A stretch of 64,000 bases of DNA from RBC074 sp035429885 (lineage in GTDB: Bacteria; Acidobacteriota; Blastocatellia; RBC074). The notes below the pieces were generated by a model. The model was not told where the DNA came from, made no database searches, and worked only from the letters and a program-made list of their open reading frames with translations. Every line of letters starts with the position of its first letter. Position 1 is the first letter of the stretch. This document shows, one piece after another, positions 42,588 to 53,052 of this stretch. The stretch is from positions 1-64,000 of the forward strand of contig DAOMFR010000004.1 in the NCBI GenBank assembly GCA_035429885.1, in the 5' to 3' direction. A program made the position numbers and the translations under genes.

Positions 42588-43769
42588 TTATTCGGCTATT
42601 CCAATTGTGATTTGCACCTGCTGTGAACGAGCCCCGTTGAGCATCAGATTCTGGTACACCTCCATCCAACGACGCTGTTCGTGCTCAGCAGAATATTGTT
42701 CGCATTCCTCTCGAGCCTGTTGTGCGATGCGACTCGCCAGATTCTGATCTGCCAACAACCGCAAAGCTTTTTCCGCCATCGCCGAATGATCCCCGCACCC
42801 AACCAAAAACCCGGTCTCGCCTTCGGACACTAGATACGGAATACCTCCGGCATCCGTGGTCACTACCGGCAACCCAGCGGCAAAACTTTCCATAATCGAG
42901 TTCGGAAAATTATCCAAATTCGGCGAGTTCAAATAGATGTCAGCGGAATCATACACCGAGGGCATCTGCGCATACTCGACCCGGCCAATGAATTCAACTC
43001 CCGTCAGTTTTAATTCAGCCGCCAATCGTTCCAATTCAGCTCGTTCGGTTCCGTCTCCGGCAATAATCAATCGAGCATCAGCACGATGGCGTTGGATAAT
43101 CGCAAAGGCTCTGACAATGCAGGCGACGTTGTACAGAGGCTCGTGCAAACGATTCGACAAAAAGATGGGCCGCAAAGGATCGCGCTGGCGAAAGTGAAAC
43201 CGTTCCAAATTGACCGAACTTGGAATAATCGTGGCGTCCAATCTGAACTGGCCGAATATGGCTTTCAGGTATCCCGACTGGACAACAATCAGGCTGGCCC
43301 ATTGCATTGTAGGGCCAGCCGTCCGAGGCCAATTTTTTAAATGATCTTCGGCTTCGCCGCTATGATAATTGAGAATACTCTTTTTGTCGTACCACTTTGC
43401 GACCAACAAGGCGGGCATTGCCGATAACAAGTATGAATAATACGAGGCAGAAAACACATGCAATACATCGCACTGTCGCACCCGAATCAACAACAATGCC
43501 CAATACCACAGCGAAGTAACAACGGTGCGGACGTATTTAAGCTGTTGCAGCCAACGCAACCCGCCGGGCAATCTGGGGTTGTGGGGGACAAACGAAACCG
43601 AAACGTTCGGTTGACGGCTCAACCAACTACACAACAACGCTGCCTGCCGCGATTGCCCGCCTAAAATATCCAACGATGGTCCGGCAACCAAAATTCGCAG
43701 TGGCCGCTTGTGTAAGCGATCTTCCGTTTCAGTTTCAGTAATTTCGTGATGCGGAGATATGTCTTTCAC
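42588..43769 (-). CDS. GT4-family glycosyltransferase
   Basis: 393 residues from GTG 43769 (AAGGG upstream). GT-B fold: N-terminal Rossmann half with GGQSRQAALLCSWL, then IFLSNRLHEPLYNVACIVRAFAII, GDGTERAELERLA, and the C-terminal donor-site motif MESFAAGLPVVTTDAGGIPYLVSEGETGFLV with the retaining-enzyme E-x7-E pattern. It would add a sugar to the lipid-linked repeat unit on the cytoplasmic side. Donor and acceptor are unknown. Confidence 0.88.
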   Translation of the reverse strand: MKDISPHHEITETETEDRLHKRPLRILVAGPSLDILGGQSRQAALLCSWLSRQPNVSVSFVPHNPRLPGGLRWLQQLKYVRTVVTSLWYWALLLIRVRQCDVLHVFSASYYSYLLSAMPALLVAKWYDKKSILNYHSGEAEDHLKNWPRTAGPTMQWASLIVVQSGYLKAIFGQFRLDATIIPSSVNLERFHFRQRDPLRPIFLSNRLHEPLYNVACIVRAFAIIQRHRADARLIIAGDGTERAELERLAAELKLTGVEFIGRVEYAQMPSVYDSADIYLNSPNLDNFPNSIMESFAAGLPVVTTDAGGIPYLVSEGETGFLVGCGDHSAMAEKALRLLADQNLASRIAQQAREECEQYSAEHEQRRWMEVYQNLMLNGARSQQVQITIGIAE

Positions 43770-43789
43770 TAATTCGCCCTTTCGATTTC

Positions 43790-44977
43790 CTATCCTTTTC
43801 TAAACGTTTCGGGCGCGGCAAGCTGCTGCACCGAACTGGTCCGCTTGGGGGAAATCAAGTGGTCATACAATCGCAACGTTCGATTCAACAACGCCGCATT
43901 GGAAAATCGCTCTTCAACCATCCGGCGAGCACGTCTGCCCATTTCGGCGGCACGCCCTAAATCATTCAACAATCGCAGGACCATCGCAGCCATCGAACCT
44001 GCATCGCCCGGAGGAACCACATAGCCGGTTTCATCTTCGATCACGGCTTCACGGGCGCCGCCAACATCAGTGGCAACCACCGGTAACGACGACGCCATAT
44101 ATTCGATGATCGCGTTGGAAAATCCTTCCGAGACGGAACTCAGCACGCCGATGTCCGAAACCGCTAACAGCTCCGGCACGCGCGAGCATCGTCCGACGAA
44201 AAATACATCGCGTTCCAATCCTAACCCGGCAGCTTGCTGGCGCAACGGTTCTAAAAGTTCTCCTTCTCCGGCCAGGCAAAACGCCGTTTGGGGCGCGACG
44301 TCTTTCACCAATCGCGCCGCACGCAAAAAAGTCGAATGATCTTTGACTGGACGCAAATTGGCGACAATCGTCACCAACGGACGCCCAACGACTTCCGCTA
44401 ATCCCAACTCTGACAGCAATTCCAATCGTTGAGATCCCGGCCGAGCCACGTATCGTTCCAGGTTCAATCCATTGTAACTAACGATAATTTTATGCTCTGG
44501 CACGCCCTCAGCAATCAATTCGTTGCGCACCGTTTCACAGTTGGCGATCACTGCTTGAGCCAATCGGTACGAACCGCGTTCGACACGGCGATGAAATGCC
44601 GACCGCTCCGCGCCCTCTCGGCGCGCGGCGATTCGGACTGGAACGCCTGCCAGCGCAGCGCCAACCATCCCAAAGATGTTGGTGTAAAAATCTGACGACT
44701 GCACAACCGAGACATCCAGTCTCCGAAGATGCTGTGCAAAGCGAGCGACTTGGACGACGAAGTTGGCGTCCATAAAACTGGTCAATGGAAACGCGGGAAT
44801 CTCTCCTACACCCAAGGCTTCAACATCCGCACGCAAAACACCTTCACCACTCAGGCAAGCCACTCGCACTTCGCAAGCTCCGCTTTCGTGCAACAACCGA
44901 GTAAGCTGCACTGCCTGTCGCTCAGAACCGCCCTGATTGAAACTGTCCAATAGTTGTAAAACGCGAAGCTTGGTCAT
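43790..44977 (-). CDS. GT4-family glycosyltransferase
   Basis: 395 residues from ATG 44977, chosen as the first Met before VLQLLDSFNQGGSERQAVQL; the frame extends into the previous gene but lacks similarity there. The GT-B donor site is clear: VTIVANLRPVKDHSTFLRAARL, FCLAGEGELLEPLRQQA, FSNAIIEYMASSLPVVATDVGGAREAVIEDETGYVV. It lies 4 bases after the amidotransferase stop, in a tight operon. Confidence 0.9.
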   Translation of the reverse strand: MTKLRVLQLLDSFNQGGSERQAVQLTRLLHESGACEVRVACLSGEGVLRADVEALGVGEIPAFPLTSFMDANFVVQVARFAQHLRRLDVSVVQSSDFYTNIFGMVGAALAGVPVRIAARREGAERSAFHRRVERGSYRLAQAVIANCETVRNELIAEGVPEHKIIVSYNGLNLERYVARPGSQRLELLSELGLAEVVGRPLVTIVANLRPVKDHSTFLRAARLVKDVAPQTAFCLAGEGELLEPLRQQAAGLGLERDVFFVGRCSRVPELLAVSDIGVLSSVSEGFSNAIIEYMASSLPVVATDVGGAREAVIEDETGYVVPPGDAGSMAAMVLRLLNDLGRAAEMGRRARRMVEERFSNAALLNRTLRLYDHLISPKRTSSVQQLAAPETFRKG

Positions 44978-44981
44978 CTCT

Positions 44982-46940
44982 TTATCCGTTCGCTGCTTTT
45001 GCTGCCAACTCTCCCAATCCCACTTTCTTCGCCCCGGCAAAGCTCGGCTCCGGTTTGCGATCAATAAATGAACGATGCCACAGCTCCAGCGTCAGAAGCC
45101 CCCATAGCTGTAGTGAGTTATCACGTCGCCCGCGCGCATGCTCATCCAGCAATTCCCGAACGGCGCGCGGATCAATCAGATCGCGTTCGCGCGCGCGCTG
45201 ATCAGTCAGCGTGTCGTACAGCATCTCGCGCAGCTCGCCGTTCAACCACTTTCGCAACGGCACACCGAACCCCATCTTCGGACGATGGATGATTTGGTCC
45301 GAGATCAACCCGGTCATCGCCTGTTTCAAAATATGCTTGGTCGTCTTCCCCCGCAGTTTGAGCGAAGCAGGAATCGTTTGGGCGAATTCAATCAGCTTGT
45401 GATCGAGCAAAGGCACGCGCGCTTCAATGGAATGCGCCATGCTCATGCGATCCACTTTGGTCAAAATGTCTCCCGGCAAGTAGGTTTTGCTATCCAGATA
45501 CAGGAGCCGATCAACTTCTTCCGGTGAAGTCGGCACGTCAAAAATCCGCTCGAAACTTCTGGATGAGTTGTACCCGTTCAAGGTCTTTCGTGCAGCGCCA
45601 GATAGCAAATTGCTCTTCGCCGGTTCTCCAAAATAGAACAAGCTGTCCACGAATCTAGCTCCGCCATCAAGCGACACATTGCGCAGCAACCGTTTGCCGT
45701 ACATCGCTTGCGGCATTGCGACGCTTAGAGGAAGCATCACCCCACGACGAAACCAGCGTGGAATTCGCTCATACCCATTCCGGTCCTGATGGATCAAGTA
45801 ACGCTCATATCCTGCAAACAACTCGTCGCCGCCATCTCCTGACAGTACAACCGTGACAAATTCGCGCGCCATCTTCGAAACTACATAAGTCGGGATGCTG
45901 GATGCATCGGCGAACGGTTCGTCGTGATGCCAGACGATTTCTTCCACCAACCGGCACACATCCGGTGTTACGACAAATTCGTGGTGGTCGGTTTTGTATT
46001 GTTCGGCGGTCAGGCGAGCATATTTCAGCTCATCAAAGCTCGCCTCGCTAAATCCAATGGAAAATGTTTTGACCGGTTGATCGCTGGCGCGTGCCATCAT
46101 GGCCACGACGGTGCTGGAATCCACGCCGCCGGATAGAAACGCTCCCAGCGGCACTTCGCTGACCATCCGGACGCGAACGGCTTCATCAATCAACTCACGC
46201 AACCGTTCGACATAGTAACTCTCGGTTTTTTCAGGTTGGCCTTGTTGCTCATTGCCGGAGTAATTGAAATCCCAATACTGTCGGATGGAAACTCGCCCGT
46301 CCTGAAATGTCAGCGTGTGGCCAGGAGGCAGCTTGTGAATTCCCTGGAAGGCCGTCGCAGGATCTGGGACATATCCAAAAGATAAATAATCAGAAATCGC
46401 TTCCAGATTCGGCTGGCGCTCAATTCCCGGAAACTGCAATAACGATTTGAGCTCAGAACCAAAAACAAACGTTCCGTTGGAGATGGTGTAATGAAGCGGC
46501 TTTTTCCCGGCACGATCACGCGCAATAAACAGCTTGTTTTCGCGCTTGTCCCAAATGGCAAAACCGAACATTCCGCGCAATCGCTCGACACAACGTTCGC
46601 CTTCTTCTTCGTACAGGTGAATGATCGTCTCGGTATCGGTGCGTGTACGGAATTTGTGGCCCTGCGAAATCAACCGACTTCGCAATTCGGCGAAGTTGTA
46701 AATCTCTCCGTTAAATACAATCCATACCGTTCCATCTTCATTGCAAATCGGCTGATGCCCCGACGCCACGTCAATGATCGAAAGCCGACGCATGCCAATA
46801 GCCAAACCACCATCCAGGTAATACCCGACATCGTCCGGCCCACGATGCGTAATGACATCACACATGCGTTCGATCAACGCACGGCGGTCGTCCGGCATTG
46901 GTGAAAGATTCCCCCCGAAATATCCTGCGATCCCACACAT
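44982..46940 (-). CDS. asnB: Asparagine-synthase-like amidotransferase 1
   Basis: 652 residues. The N-terminal class-II glutamine amidotransferase has Cys2 as nucleophile (MCGIAGYFGG), plus GHQPICNEDGTVWIVFNGEIYNF. The synthetase domain has the ATP loop FLSGGVDSSTVVAMM, SGDGGDELFAGYERY, and a conserved C-terminus with DHKLIEFAQTIPASLKLRGKTTKHILK. In polysaccharide loci such enzymes amidate uronic acids rather than making asparagine. It sits 3 bases after the polymerase gene, between it and two GT4s. A second copy is at 54363-56318. Confidence 0.9.
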   Translation of the reverse strand: MCGIAGYFGGNLSPMPDDRRALIERMCDVITHRGPDDVGYYLDGGLAIGMRRLSIIDVASGHQPICNEDGTVWIVFNGEIYNFAELRSRLISQGHKFRTRTDTETIIHLYEEEGERCVERLRGMFGFAIWDKRENKLFIARDRAGKKPLHYTISNGTFVFGSELKSLLQFPGIERQPNLEAISDYLSFGYVPDPATAFQGIHKLPPGHTLTFQDGRVSIRQYWDFNYSGNEQQGQPEKTESYYVERLRELIDEAVRVRMVSEVPLGAFLSGGVDSSTVVAMMARASDQPVKTFSIGFSEASFDELKYARLTAEQYKTDHHEFVVTPDVCRLVEEIVWHHDEPFADASSIPTYVVSKMAREFVTVVLSGDGGDELFAGYERYLIHQDRNGYERIPRWFRRGVMLPLSVAMPQAMYGKRLLRNVSLDGGARFVDSLFYFGEPAKSNLLSGAARKTLNGYNSSRSFERIFDVPTSPEEVDRLLYLDSKTYLPGDILTKVDRMSMAHSIEARVPLLDHKLIEFAQTIPASLKLRGKTTKHILKQAMTGLISDQIIHRPKMGFGVPLRKWLNGELREMLYDTLTDQRARERDLIDPRAVRELLDEHARGRRDNSLQLWGLLTLELWHRSFIDRKPEPSFAGAKKVGLGELAAKAANG

Positions 46941-46943
46941 ACC

Positions 46944-48446
46944 TTAAGTCACTTTCGCCCGCTTCCAGAGCCGGCCCCTTTCCTTGATAATTTTGGTTGG
47001 GGATTTTTGAGCTTGACGCCACAAAACTCCATCGCCACGTCTGCGAGTTGCCCACAATACGCCGCCGGAAGCTTTGGGAACCGGAGCTTGAATTGAGGAC
47101 TGAATCGGCACCAGCGCGACATTGGAACCAATCCCCGCTCTTTCTTTTTCGAAGATTTGAGTCAGCGCTATGGAATATGCCGCCGGGTAATAGAGATACC
47201 AAAGGTATTCAATCGAAGCGAAAAAGCTGCAAACCACGTATGAAACGAGAATTGCCTGCAACGCAACACATAAATAATAATCCTCCTTGTCTTGTCCCTG
47301 AGGCGAAATTCCCAGCTCCTTCTCCATGCGTCGCAAGCGAAACAATGGTTTGAAGTTGATGATCAAATAGGCCAGCAACCCCAACAGTCCGAGTTCAGCA
47401 GAAATTTCCAGGTACCCGTTATGAGCTTTTTCCTCATTGACTGAGTACATATGGTAATTGCCCATGCCGACTCCGAAAGGTCTGGATCGAACCACAAGAA
47501 GCGCACGTTCCAGCAATTGGCGGCGCTGATAAGAAGAACCTGTTTGGTCTTTACTGGAATCGAATATGGTAGAGACCCGATTGGCGAATCCTCCTGGCGA
47601 AGCCATGACCGTCGCTCCGAGCACGATCGCCCCCACAAATATCATTTTGACCCGTCGCCCGCGCCCCAATTTCCACATCATGTACCCGCCCAGCGTGACC
47701 AGCCCCAGAAATCCTCCGCGTGAAAACGTGATTTGCACGGTCACAACAAACAACGCGGCGGCGGCAAAATACAGCCAGCGCAAAATTCCTTTCCGGCACA
47801 GCCCTAACGCGACAGCCAGAGGAATCAACAGGTCAAGCGCATCCGCCAGATCATTCGGATTGCCAAACATTCCGCCGCCGGCAAAAGCGATTCTTCCCGG
47901 AACCCCTTTGGCAAGCAGCAGGTCTTTCCCTTCCATATAGGATTTGAGCGCACCCGCAGCAATCCATACTCCACCGACCAAGACAATGTTAATCAAGGAC
48001 AGCAACCGTTTGCGTGTGTCCAAAAGGTTGACCATCAAAATGAAGATCAACACCACCTTGCTGAATGTGTCGTTGAAAACGTCCCAGCTTTCGTGTGGAG
48101 CAGCCGCGAACGGCATCAGCAGCAAACAGAGCGCAGCCAGCAACACCATCATTTTGACTTCAATCAAGCCAGTTGACAGCGGTTCGCCGTTGCTCAGTTT
48201 GCCACCGGCGTAAGCCAGCACTGCGGTTATCGCAACGAACTTGATGATGGAAAGCGTGCCGAATATTTCGGGGAACAGTTCATTGGGTCGCAAATAAATC
48301 AGCAGCGTGAACATCCAGACCGCGCCAAAGGCAACCCCATATTTGCTCTCTTGTGTCGCGATTCCCGGAGAAGAAACAGAGGGATCCTTCGCCGCGCTGA
48401 TCTGCGGAATTCCTGTGGATACAATTGCCAGGCTACCTTTTTTCAT
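46944..48446 (-). CDS. O-antigen ligase/polymerase family membrane protein (Wzy-like)
   Basis: 500 residues with about ten hydrophobic segments and the Wzy_C/WaaL core in the long periplasmic loop (RQLLERALLVVRSRPFGVGMGNYHMYSVNEEKAHNGYLEISAELGLLGLLAYL). The His in HNGYLE and the preceding Arg are the conserved residues of the family. In a flippase-containing locus it most likely polymerises repeat units (Wzy), though a ligase role cannot be excluded. The C-terminal 60 residues are basic and low-complexity. Confidence 0.85.
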   Translation of the reverse strand: MKKGSLAIVSTGIPQISAAKDPSVSSPGIATQESKYGVAFGAVWMFTLLIYLRPNELFPEIFGTLSIIKFVAITAVLAYAGGKLSNGEPLSTGLIEVKMMVLLAALCLLLMPFAAAPHESWDVFNDTFSKVVLIFILMVNLLDTRKRLLSLINIVLVGGVWIAAGALKSYMEGKDLLLAKGVPGRIAFAGGGMFGNPNDLADALDLLIPLAVALGLCRKGILRWLYFAAAALFVVTVQITFSRGGFLGLVTLGGYMMWKLGRGRRVKMIFVGAIVLGATVMASPGGFANRVSTIFDSSKDQTGSSYQRRQLLERALLVVRSRPFGVGMGNYHMYSVNEEKAHNGYLEISAELGLLGLLAYLIINFKPLFRLRRMEKELGISPQGQDKEDYYLCVALQAILVSYVVCSFFASIEYLWYLYYPAAYSIALTQIFEKERAGIGSNVALVPIQSSIQAPVPKASGGVLWATRRRGDGVLWRQAQKSPTKIIKERGRLWKRAKVT

Positions 48447-48463
48447 CTACGAACCACTTCGAA

Positions 48464-50005
48464 CTACGAAGGCATATCTTCCGAAGAAGAGCCGAGCCGG
48501 ACATAACCGAGCTGGTAAAATTTCTGCCACATCGAACGCAACATCGCCTGCTCTTCCGGAGTAACTGCTCCCGAAACAAACAACAACACGACGTAACTGA
48601 TTCCAAACACCACACAACAAACCACCAACACCAACTGCACAGGTCTGGGTTCCAGAGCAATCTTAACCATCAACGTAATGAAAGCAGCTGCCGCGGAAAC
48701 CAAAGCTTGTTTCCCCAACGGAGCGAATTTCCATAAATCTCGCCGCGTCACTTTCAACCGCCGACTGACAACGGTCATAGTCACTGCCGCATCGAATACA
48801 CGGGTTAATGCCACAGCACCTATAGCTCCTACCATACCGTAGTATTTAATCCCAACATACAACGCCACTGATGTTAGCGGCAGCAGGAACAGGCAAAACT
48901 TAATGCGAAAGAACCTCATTTCCGGCAACGCCCGCAAGACAGTTCCGATCAGAAACACATACAACAGAATGTTAATCAGGTTAACGGCAAAAATCTGTGT
49001 TGCTCCCACATACTTGGCCGTGAACAAGGTCAAAATGAACTCATGCCGAAGCACATACAGCATTGCGCAAATCGGGAAAAAGGCGAATGCCAGCATCCGC
49101 ATCGCGTTTGTCCAGACATGAAACATCTGTTGATACGCGCCGTCCTTTTCCAGTCGCGAAGCTTCCGACAACAAGACGGCTTCGACCGACTCAATCAATA
49201 CCTGCAACATCGGCAACTGGAAGCATCCAATCGAATACACGGCGAATTCGGCGGGCGTGAAATGATAGGAAACATAATAATTGTGCAGGTCAAATTGGAT
49301 GATGTATGCAAGCCCTCCGATCCCGAAAGGGAGCGCATTCGCCAACTGAGCCTTGAACAATTGCCAGTCGAATCCACGCCCAAAATCGACAAACTTTTGC
49401 CTGAGATAAACCGCGTAAATCGAACAGTGAATAATTCCGGTTATCAACGCCGCAACCATGATCGCTTTGACTGTGCCGCCGATGACCGCCGCTGCAATCA
49501 GCAACGAAGTTTTCAAAAATTGGATGGCAACGGTTACGCCTGACGACCAACGAATATCACTGTTGGCGATCATAACGCTTTCCAGATTCTGCGCGATGAT
49601 CCAAAGCAGAATGGTTCCCCCAATCAGCGGAACCACCGGAACCAATCCGTCTCCGTTAAAGATCGGCACGACCCAGCGCGGGAACAACGAAAACAGTGCC
49701 GCGACAACCGAGCCAACCCCCAAATAAAAAACCAACACATTCAGCGCAACCTGATGCTTGCGCTCAGGTTCGCGCGGAGTGAAATAATAAGCGGTGGCGC
49801 TGACTTGCAAACACAGCAGCGCCAGCGTCGTCGTCAGTATCTGAAACGATTGCCGATAAAGACCCAGTTGTTCAGGTTCCAGACGACGAACCAGAATCAG
49901 AGGTAAAACCAGAGCCAGAATCAGTGCAATTCCTTTTGCTGCCACCAGCCACAAGGTTTGCCCCCAAAAACTTCTCGGCTCATCAGTAGCTTTTGCAATG
50001 TCCAT
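48464..50005 (-). CDS. Wzx-type polysaccharide flippase (oligosaccharide flippase family)
   Basis: 513 residues with about 14 predicted membrane helices. It opens with LWLVAAKGIALILALVLPLILVRRLEPEQLGLYRQSFQI, the MOP-superfamily start seen in Wzx proteins, and ends in a short soluble tail (EQAMLRSMWQKFYQLGYV). It would move the lipid-linked repeat unit to the periplasmic face for polymerisation by the next gene, from which it is separated by 17 bases. Confidence 0.88.
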   Translation of the reverse strand: MDIAKATDEPRSFWGQTLWLVAAKGIALILALVLPLILVRRLEPEQLGLYRQSFQILTTTLALLCLQVSATAYYFTPREPERKHQVALNVLVFYLGVGSVVAALFSLFPRWVVPIFNGDGLVPVVPLIGGTILLWIIAQNLESVMIANSDIRWSSGVTVAIQFLKTSLLIAAAVIGGTVKAIMVAALITGIIHCSIYAVYLRQKFVDFGRGFDWQLFKAQLANALPFGIGGLAYIIQFDLHNYYVSYHFTPAEFAVYSIGCFQLPMLQVLIESVEAVLLSEASRLEKDGAYQQMFHVWTNAMRMLAFAFFPICAMLYVLRHEFILTLFTAKYVGATQIFAVNLINILLYVFLIGTVLRALPEMRFFRIKFCLFLLPLTSVALYVGIKYYGMVGAIGAVALTRVFDAAVTMTVVSRRLKVTRRDLWKFAPLGKQALVSAAAAFITLMVKIALEPRPVQLVLVVCCVVFGISYVVLLFVSGAVTPEEQAMLRSMWQKFYQLGYVRLGSSSEDMPS

Positions 50006-50026
50006 CTTTCGATTGCTTATCCATTG

Positions 50027-51340
50027 TTACCAACAAATCCCTTGGTAACTATCTCCATGGCCTTCGCCCTTTAACATCCCCACCAGATCAATAAACACAC
50101 GTCCATTGTTCAACTTGTTACTTAAGCCCTTAAACTCATCTTCTTTTTTCCCGATAATAACGATTTCAGATGTGTCAACGACTTCGTCCAATTCCCGCCG
50201 CAACAGTGACGAAATGTGCGGGATTTCTCGTTCGATGAAATCCTTGTTGGCGCCGACCAATCTCGCCAATTGCACATCGCGGTCGTAAATGGACAGTTTC
50301 AAGCCTTTGCCAATCAGAGTTTCAACCAACGTAACCATCGGACTTTCCCGCAAATCATCGGTTCCCGACTTGAAGCTCAGCCCCAAAATGCCGATTTTTT
50401 TTAGTCCTGTGCTCAAAACCATATCCACAGTTCGCTCAATCTGTCGGCGATTGCTGGGCAGAATTGAGCTAAGCACAGGCACTTCAACGTCGAGTTCCTT
50501 TGCTTTGTAGTTGATGGCTCGTAAGTCTTTTGGCAAACACGATCCGCCAAAGGCAAAGCCAGGTTTGAGATACGCGGCGGAAACATTAAGCTTGGTGTCA
50601 CGGCAAAAAATGTCCATTACAGTGTGACTGTCGGCTCCCAGTTTTTTACAAAGGTTGCCGATCTCATTGGCAAAAGCCACTTTAAGCGCGTGGTAACAGT
50701 TGCTGGTGTATTTCACCATTTCGGCTTCTTTAATGCCTGCGGAGATAACTGGCGCATCCAGATGACGATAAAGCTTGCTGACGGAATCAGCCGCCGTCTT
50801 GTCATCTGCGCCAATCAGGGTAAAAGGAGGGTGATGAAAATCGTAAATTGAACTACCTTCTCGCAAAAATTCAGGGTTGATAGCAACTCCGAAGTCTTTG
50901 CCAGCACGCTTGCCGGAGGATGATTCAAGCGTGGGAATGACAGAGCCTTCAATTGAACCGGGTAACATGGTGCTGCGAATCACCACCACATGATACCGTT
51001 CCGACGACGATAGAGCTTCGCCTATCTCCTGACAGGCGCGTTTGATGTAAATCAGGTCCAAACTTCCATTGGACTGACTGGGAGTACCAACACAAACCAG
51101 GGATAAATCCGACGCTGCAACCGCGGCTTTAGTATCGGTTGTTGCTGTCAGCAGTTTCTTTTCCACTCCTAAAGCCAGCAATTCGCTGATCCCCGGTTCG
51201 ATGATTGGGCTATGACCATTCTTAATCATGTCAACCTTAAGCGGGTTAACATCCACACCAACCACCTCGTGTCCAGCTTGAGCCAAGCAAGCCGCCGAAA
51301 CACAACCAACATACCCCAATCCGATGACGCTAACTTTCAT
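50027..51340 (-). CDS. algD: GDP-mannose 6-dehydrogenase (AlgD-like)
   Basis: 437 residues. It oxidises GDP-mannose to GDP-mannuronic acid in two NAD-dependent steps. The Rossmann start (VSVIGLGYVGCVSAACLAQAGHEVVGVD), the NPEFLREGS loop, and the catalytic Cys268 in FAFGGSCLPKD fall at the numbering of Pseudomonas AlgD, and the C-terminus ends GICW like AlgD. UDP-glucose dehydrogenases share the fold but differ in these motifs. It is thus the best clue to the polymer's composition. No alginate synthase (Alg8/Alg44) is nearby. Confidence 0.85.
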   Translation of the reverse strand: MKVSVIGLGYVGCVSAACLAQAGHEVVGVDVNPLKVDMIKNGHSPIIEPGISELLALGVEKKLLTATTDTKAAVAASDLSLVCVGTPSQSNGSLDLIYIKRACQEIGEALSSSERYHVVVIRSTMLPGSIEGSVIPTLESSSGKRAGKDFGVAINPEFLREGSSIYDFHHPPFTLIGADDKTAADSVSKLYRHLDAPVISAGIKEAEMVKYTSNCYHALKVAFANEIGNLCKKLGADSHTVMDIFCRDTKLNVSAAYLKPGFAFGGSCLPKDLRAINYKAKELDVEVPVLSSILPSNRRQIERTVDMVLSTGLKKIGILGLSFKSGTDDLRESPMVTLVETLIGKGLKLSIYDRDVQLARLVGANKDFIEREIPHISSLLRRELDEVVDTSEIVIIGKKEDEFKGLSNKLNNGRVFIDLVGMLKGEGHGDSYQGICW

Positions 51341-51382
51341 TCTAAATCTCCTATAAATCTATAAATACAAAATGCCAAACAC

Positions 51383-52984
51383 TTATTTTGATAACTTCCT
51401 GTCGAACAACCTCACGATTTGATTCTGCGGTGCGTCTTCAGGAAAATTGGTAATTCGATAAACCTTGAAAATAGAGTTCGAGAATTCCTCCCGAATGAAT
51501 CCCTGATTTCGATTAAGGAAGCCTGCTAAAAATTCATCTTCGTGTGGCTCTACGCCCAGAGGCCCTAAAACAATGAACGTGGCTTTAATCCTTTTGAAAT
51601 AACTCCACCTTCCCTTGTCATCCCCCATAATCGGATAAATGGAAGACTTGCGACTGGTATAAAGCGCCAACGCACGGGGCTTCCCAAAAATAATGACTTC
51701 ATTCGGGTCTGTTTTTTGATTGATGTAGTTAAGAAACTCGACGGCTTCTGGACTAGTGATGCTTTTGGGAACTTCTTGCAAGCTATATGTGCTGTATGCC
51801 AGCCCGTAAGTCACCAATATGGCTGCTGCAATGCTGCCCAGAGCCAGGTTTTTCATCTTGCTCCGCTCCGTCAACAACCTGATTCCTTGCAAAGAGTGGA
51901 AAAGAAAAAACGGAATGACCGGCAACAAATACCGAACGCCACCATCCATTGGCATTATTACAATGCAGGTGGTGTACAAAACTACAAACAGTTCGATAAA
52001 CGTGATTCGCTTTCGGAGCTGCGCCAGAAAACCGATCAACGCCAATCCAAAGATCAGCACTGTCATCCCCAATCGCGGGAGTTTGAAATAACCATTGTCC
52101 CAGATCCTGGTCAGCGACGACGTGTACCGCGGAATGTTGATCATAAGCATGTTGATCCAATCCATGATCAAGATGCCTTGGTGGTCGCCCTGAATAAATT
52201 CCACATATGACTGGCCCCCACGCAATAGAACAGATTGGGCAATCATCAATGCCGCCGCAACAATTATCGTTCCCACAGCGAAGAAGGTTACTTTCCGATT
52301 TCGAATCAGATCGTACAAAACCAGCGAAGGTATCAATACCAAACCAACAATCCGGGTGCCGTAGGCTAAATAGAACGAAACGCCGGTTGCCAAAATGTAC
52401 CCTAGCTTTATTTTCAAGCTCGTTTCGCGATCCAGCCTGTCATAAGCCTTATGCACCAGGTAAACGCTTAAAAAGACCATCAAGTAAAACGGAATCTCCG
52501 ATTCGATGCCTTCTTTAACCGACCAGTAATACGGGTTGAAACCGACCAACAACACCAACGCCAATTGCCAATCTCTGGGCAGAAAGTCTTTAACCACCTG
52601 AACCAGCATAAACAGCGACAACGCAAAAACCAGAATCAATTCCACCTTCATCGCTGTCAGATTTAGCCCAAATAGCTTGATAATCGGTGCCAACAACAAG
52701 GGCAAGATTGGCGGATAAAAATTGGGGCCAACGTACGGCGGGCAATATATGTAATTGCTGTTTCTGTAATTCACGCCTTCGGCGATGTTTTTGGCATGCT
52801 GGATGTACATGCTGAAATCATCGCCCCAATGGTGTCCAGCCCGAATCGTCAGCAAATAAAAAATGCAGATCGCCACAATGGCAATCAGGACAAAGGTCCC
52901 TTTTTTTATGTCAGCTTCGGGATGAACTGTCTCTCTGACACGTTGTTCCTCCCCAAGTAATTTCGCAGTTGCCCCCAAAAACAT
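51383..52984 (-). CDS. GT39-like (PMT/ArnT-type) membrane glycosyltransferase
   Basis: 533 residues with about 11 transmembrane segments. The first periplasmic loop has the acidic pair after helix 1 (HHWGDDFSMYIQHAKNIAEG), as in GT-C enzymes that use polyprenyl-phosphate sugars. A further GT-C hallmark is the aromatic/Pro-rich YCPPYVGPNFYPPILPLLLAPI. The C-terminal soluble part (GKPRALALYTSRKSSIYPIMGD) is typical of the family. It may add a sugar branch on the periplasmic side. Exact acceptor unknown. Confidence 0.8.
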   Translation of the reverse strand: MFLGATAKLLGEEQRVRETVHPEADIKKGTFVLIAIVAICIFYLLTIRAGHHWGDDFSMYIQHAKNIAEGVNYRNSNYIYCPPYVGPNFYPPILPLLLAPIIKLFGLNLTAMKVELILVFALSLFMLVQVVKDFLPRDWQLALVLLVGFNPYYWSVKEGIESEIPFYLMVFLSVYLVHKAYDRLDRETSLKIKLGYILATGVSFYLAYGTRIVGLVLIPSLVLYDLIRNRKVTFFAVGTIIVAAALMIAQSVLLRGGQSYVEFIQGDHQGILIMDWINMLMINIPRYTSSLTRIWDNGYFKLPRLGMTVLIFGLALIGFLAQLRKRITFIELFVVLYTTCIVIMPMDGGVRYLLPVIPFFLFHSLQGIRLLTERSKMKNLALGSIAAAILVTYGLAYSTYSLQEVPKSITSPEAVEFLNYINQKTDPNEVIIFGKPRALALYTSRKSSIYPIMGDDKGRWSYFKRIKATFIVLGPLGVEPHEDEFLAGFLNRNQGFIREEFSNSIFKVYRITNFPEDAPQNQIVRLFDRKLSK

Positions 52985-53052
52985 CGTGCATATCTCCCAA
53001 TTACTCTAACCTCATCACAACTTTGTGGAGAAAGTCTGGTCGAATCGTCCAA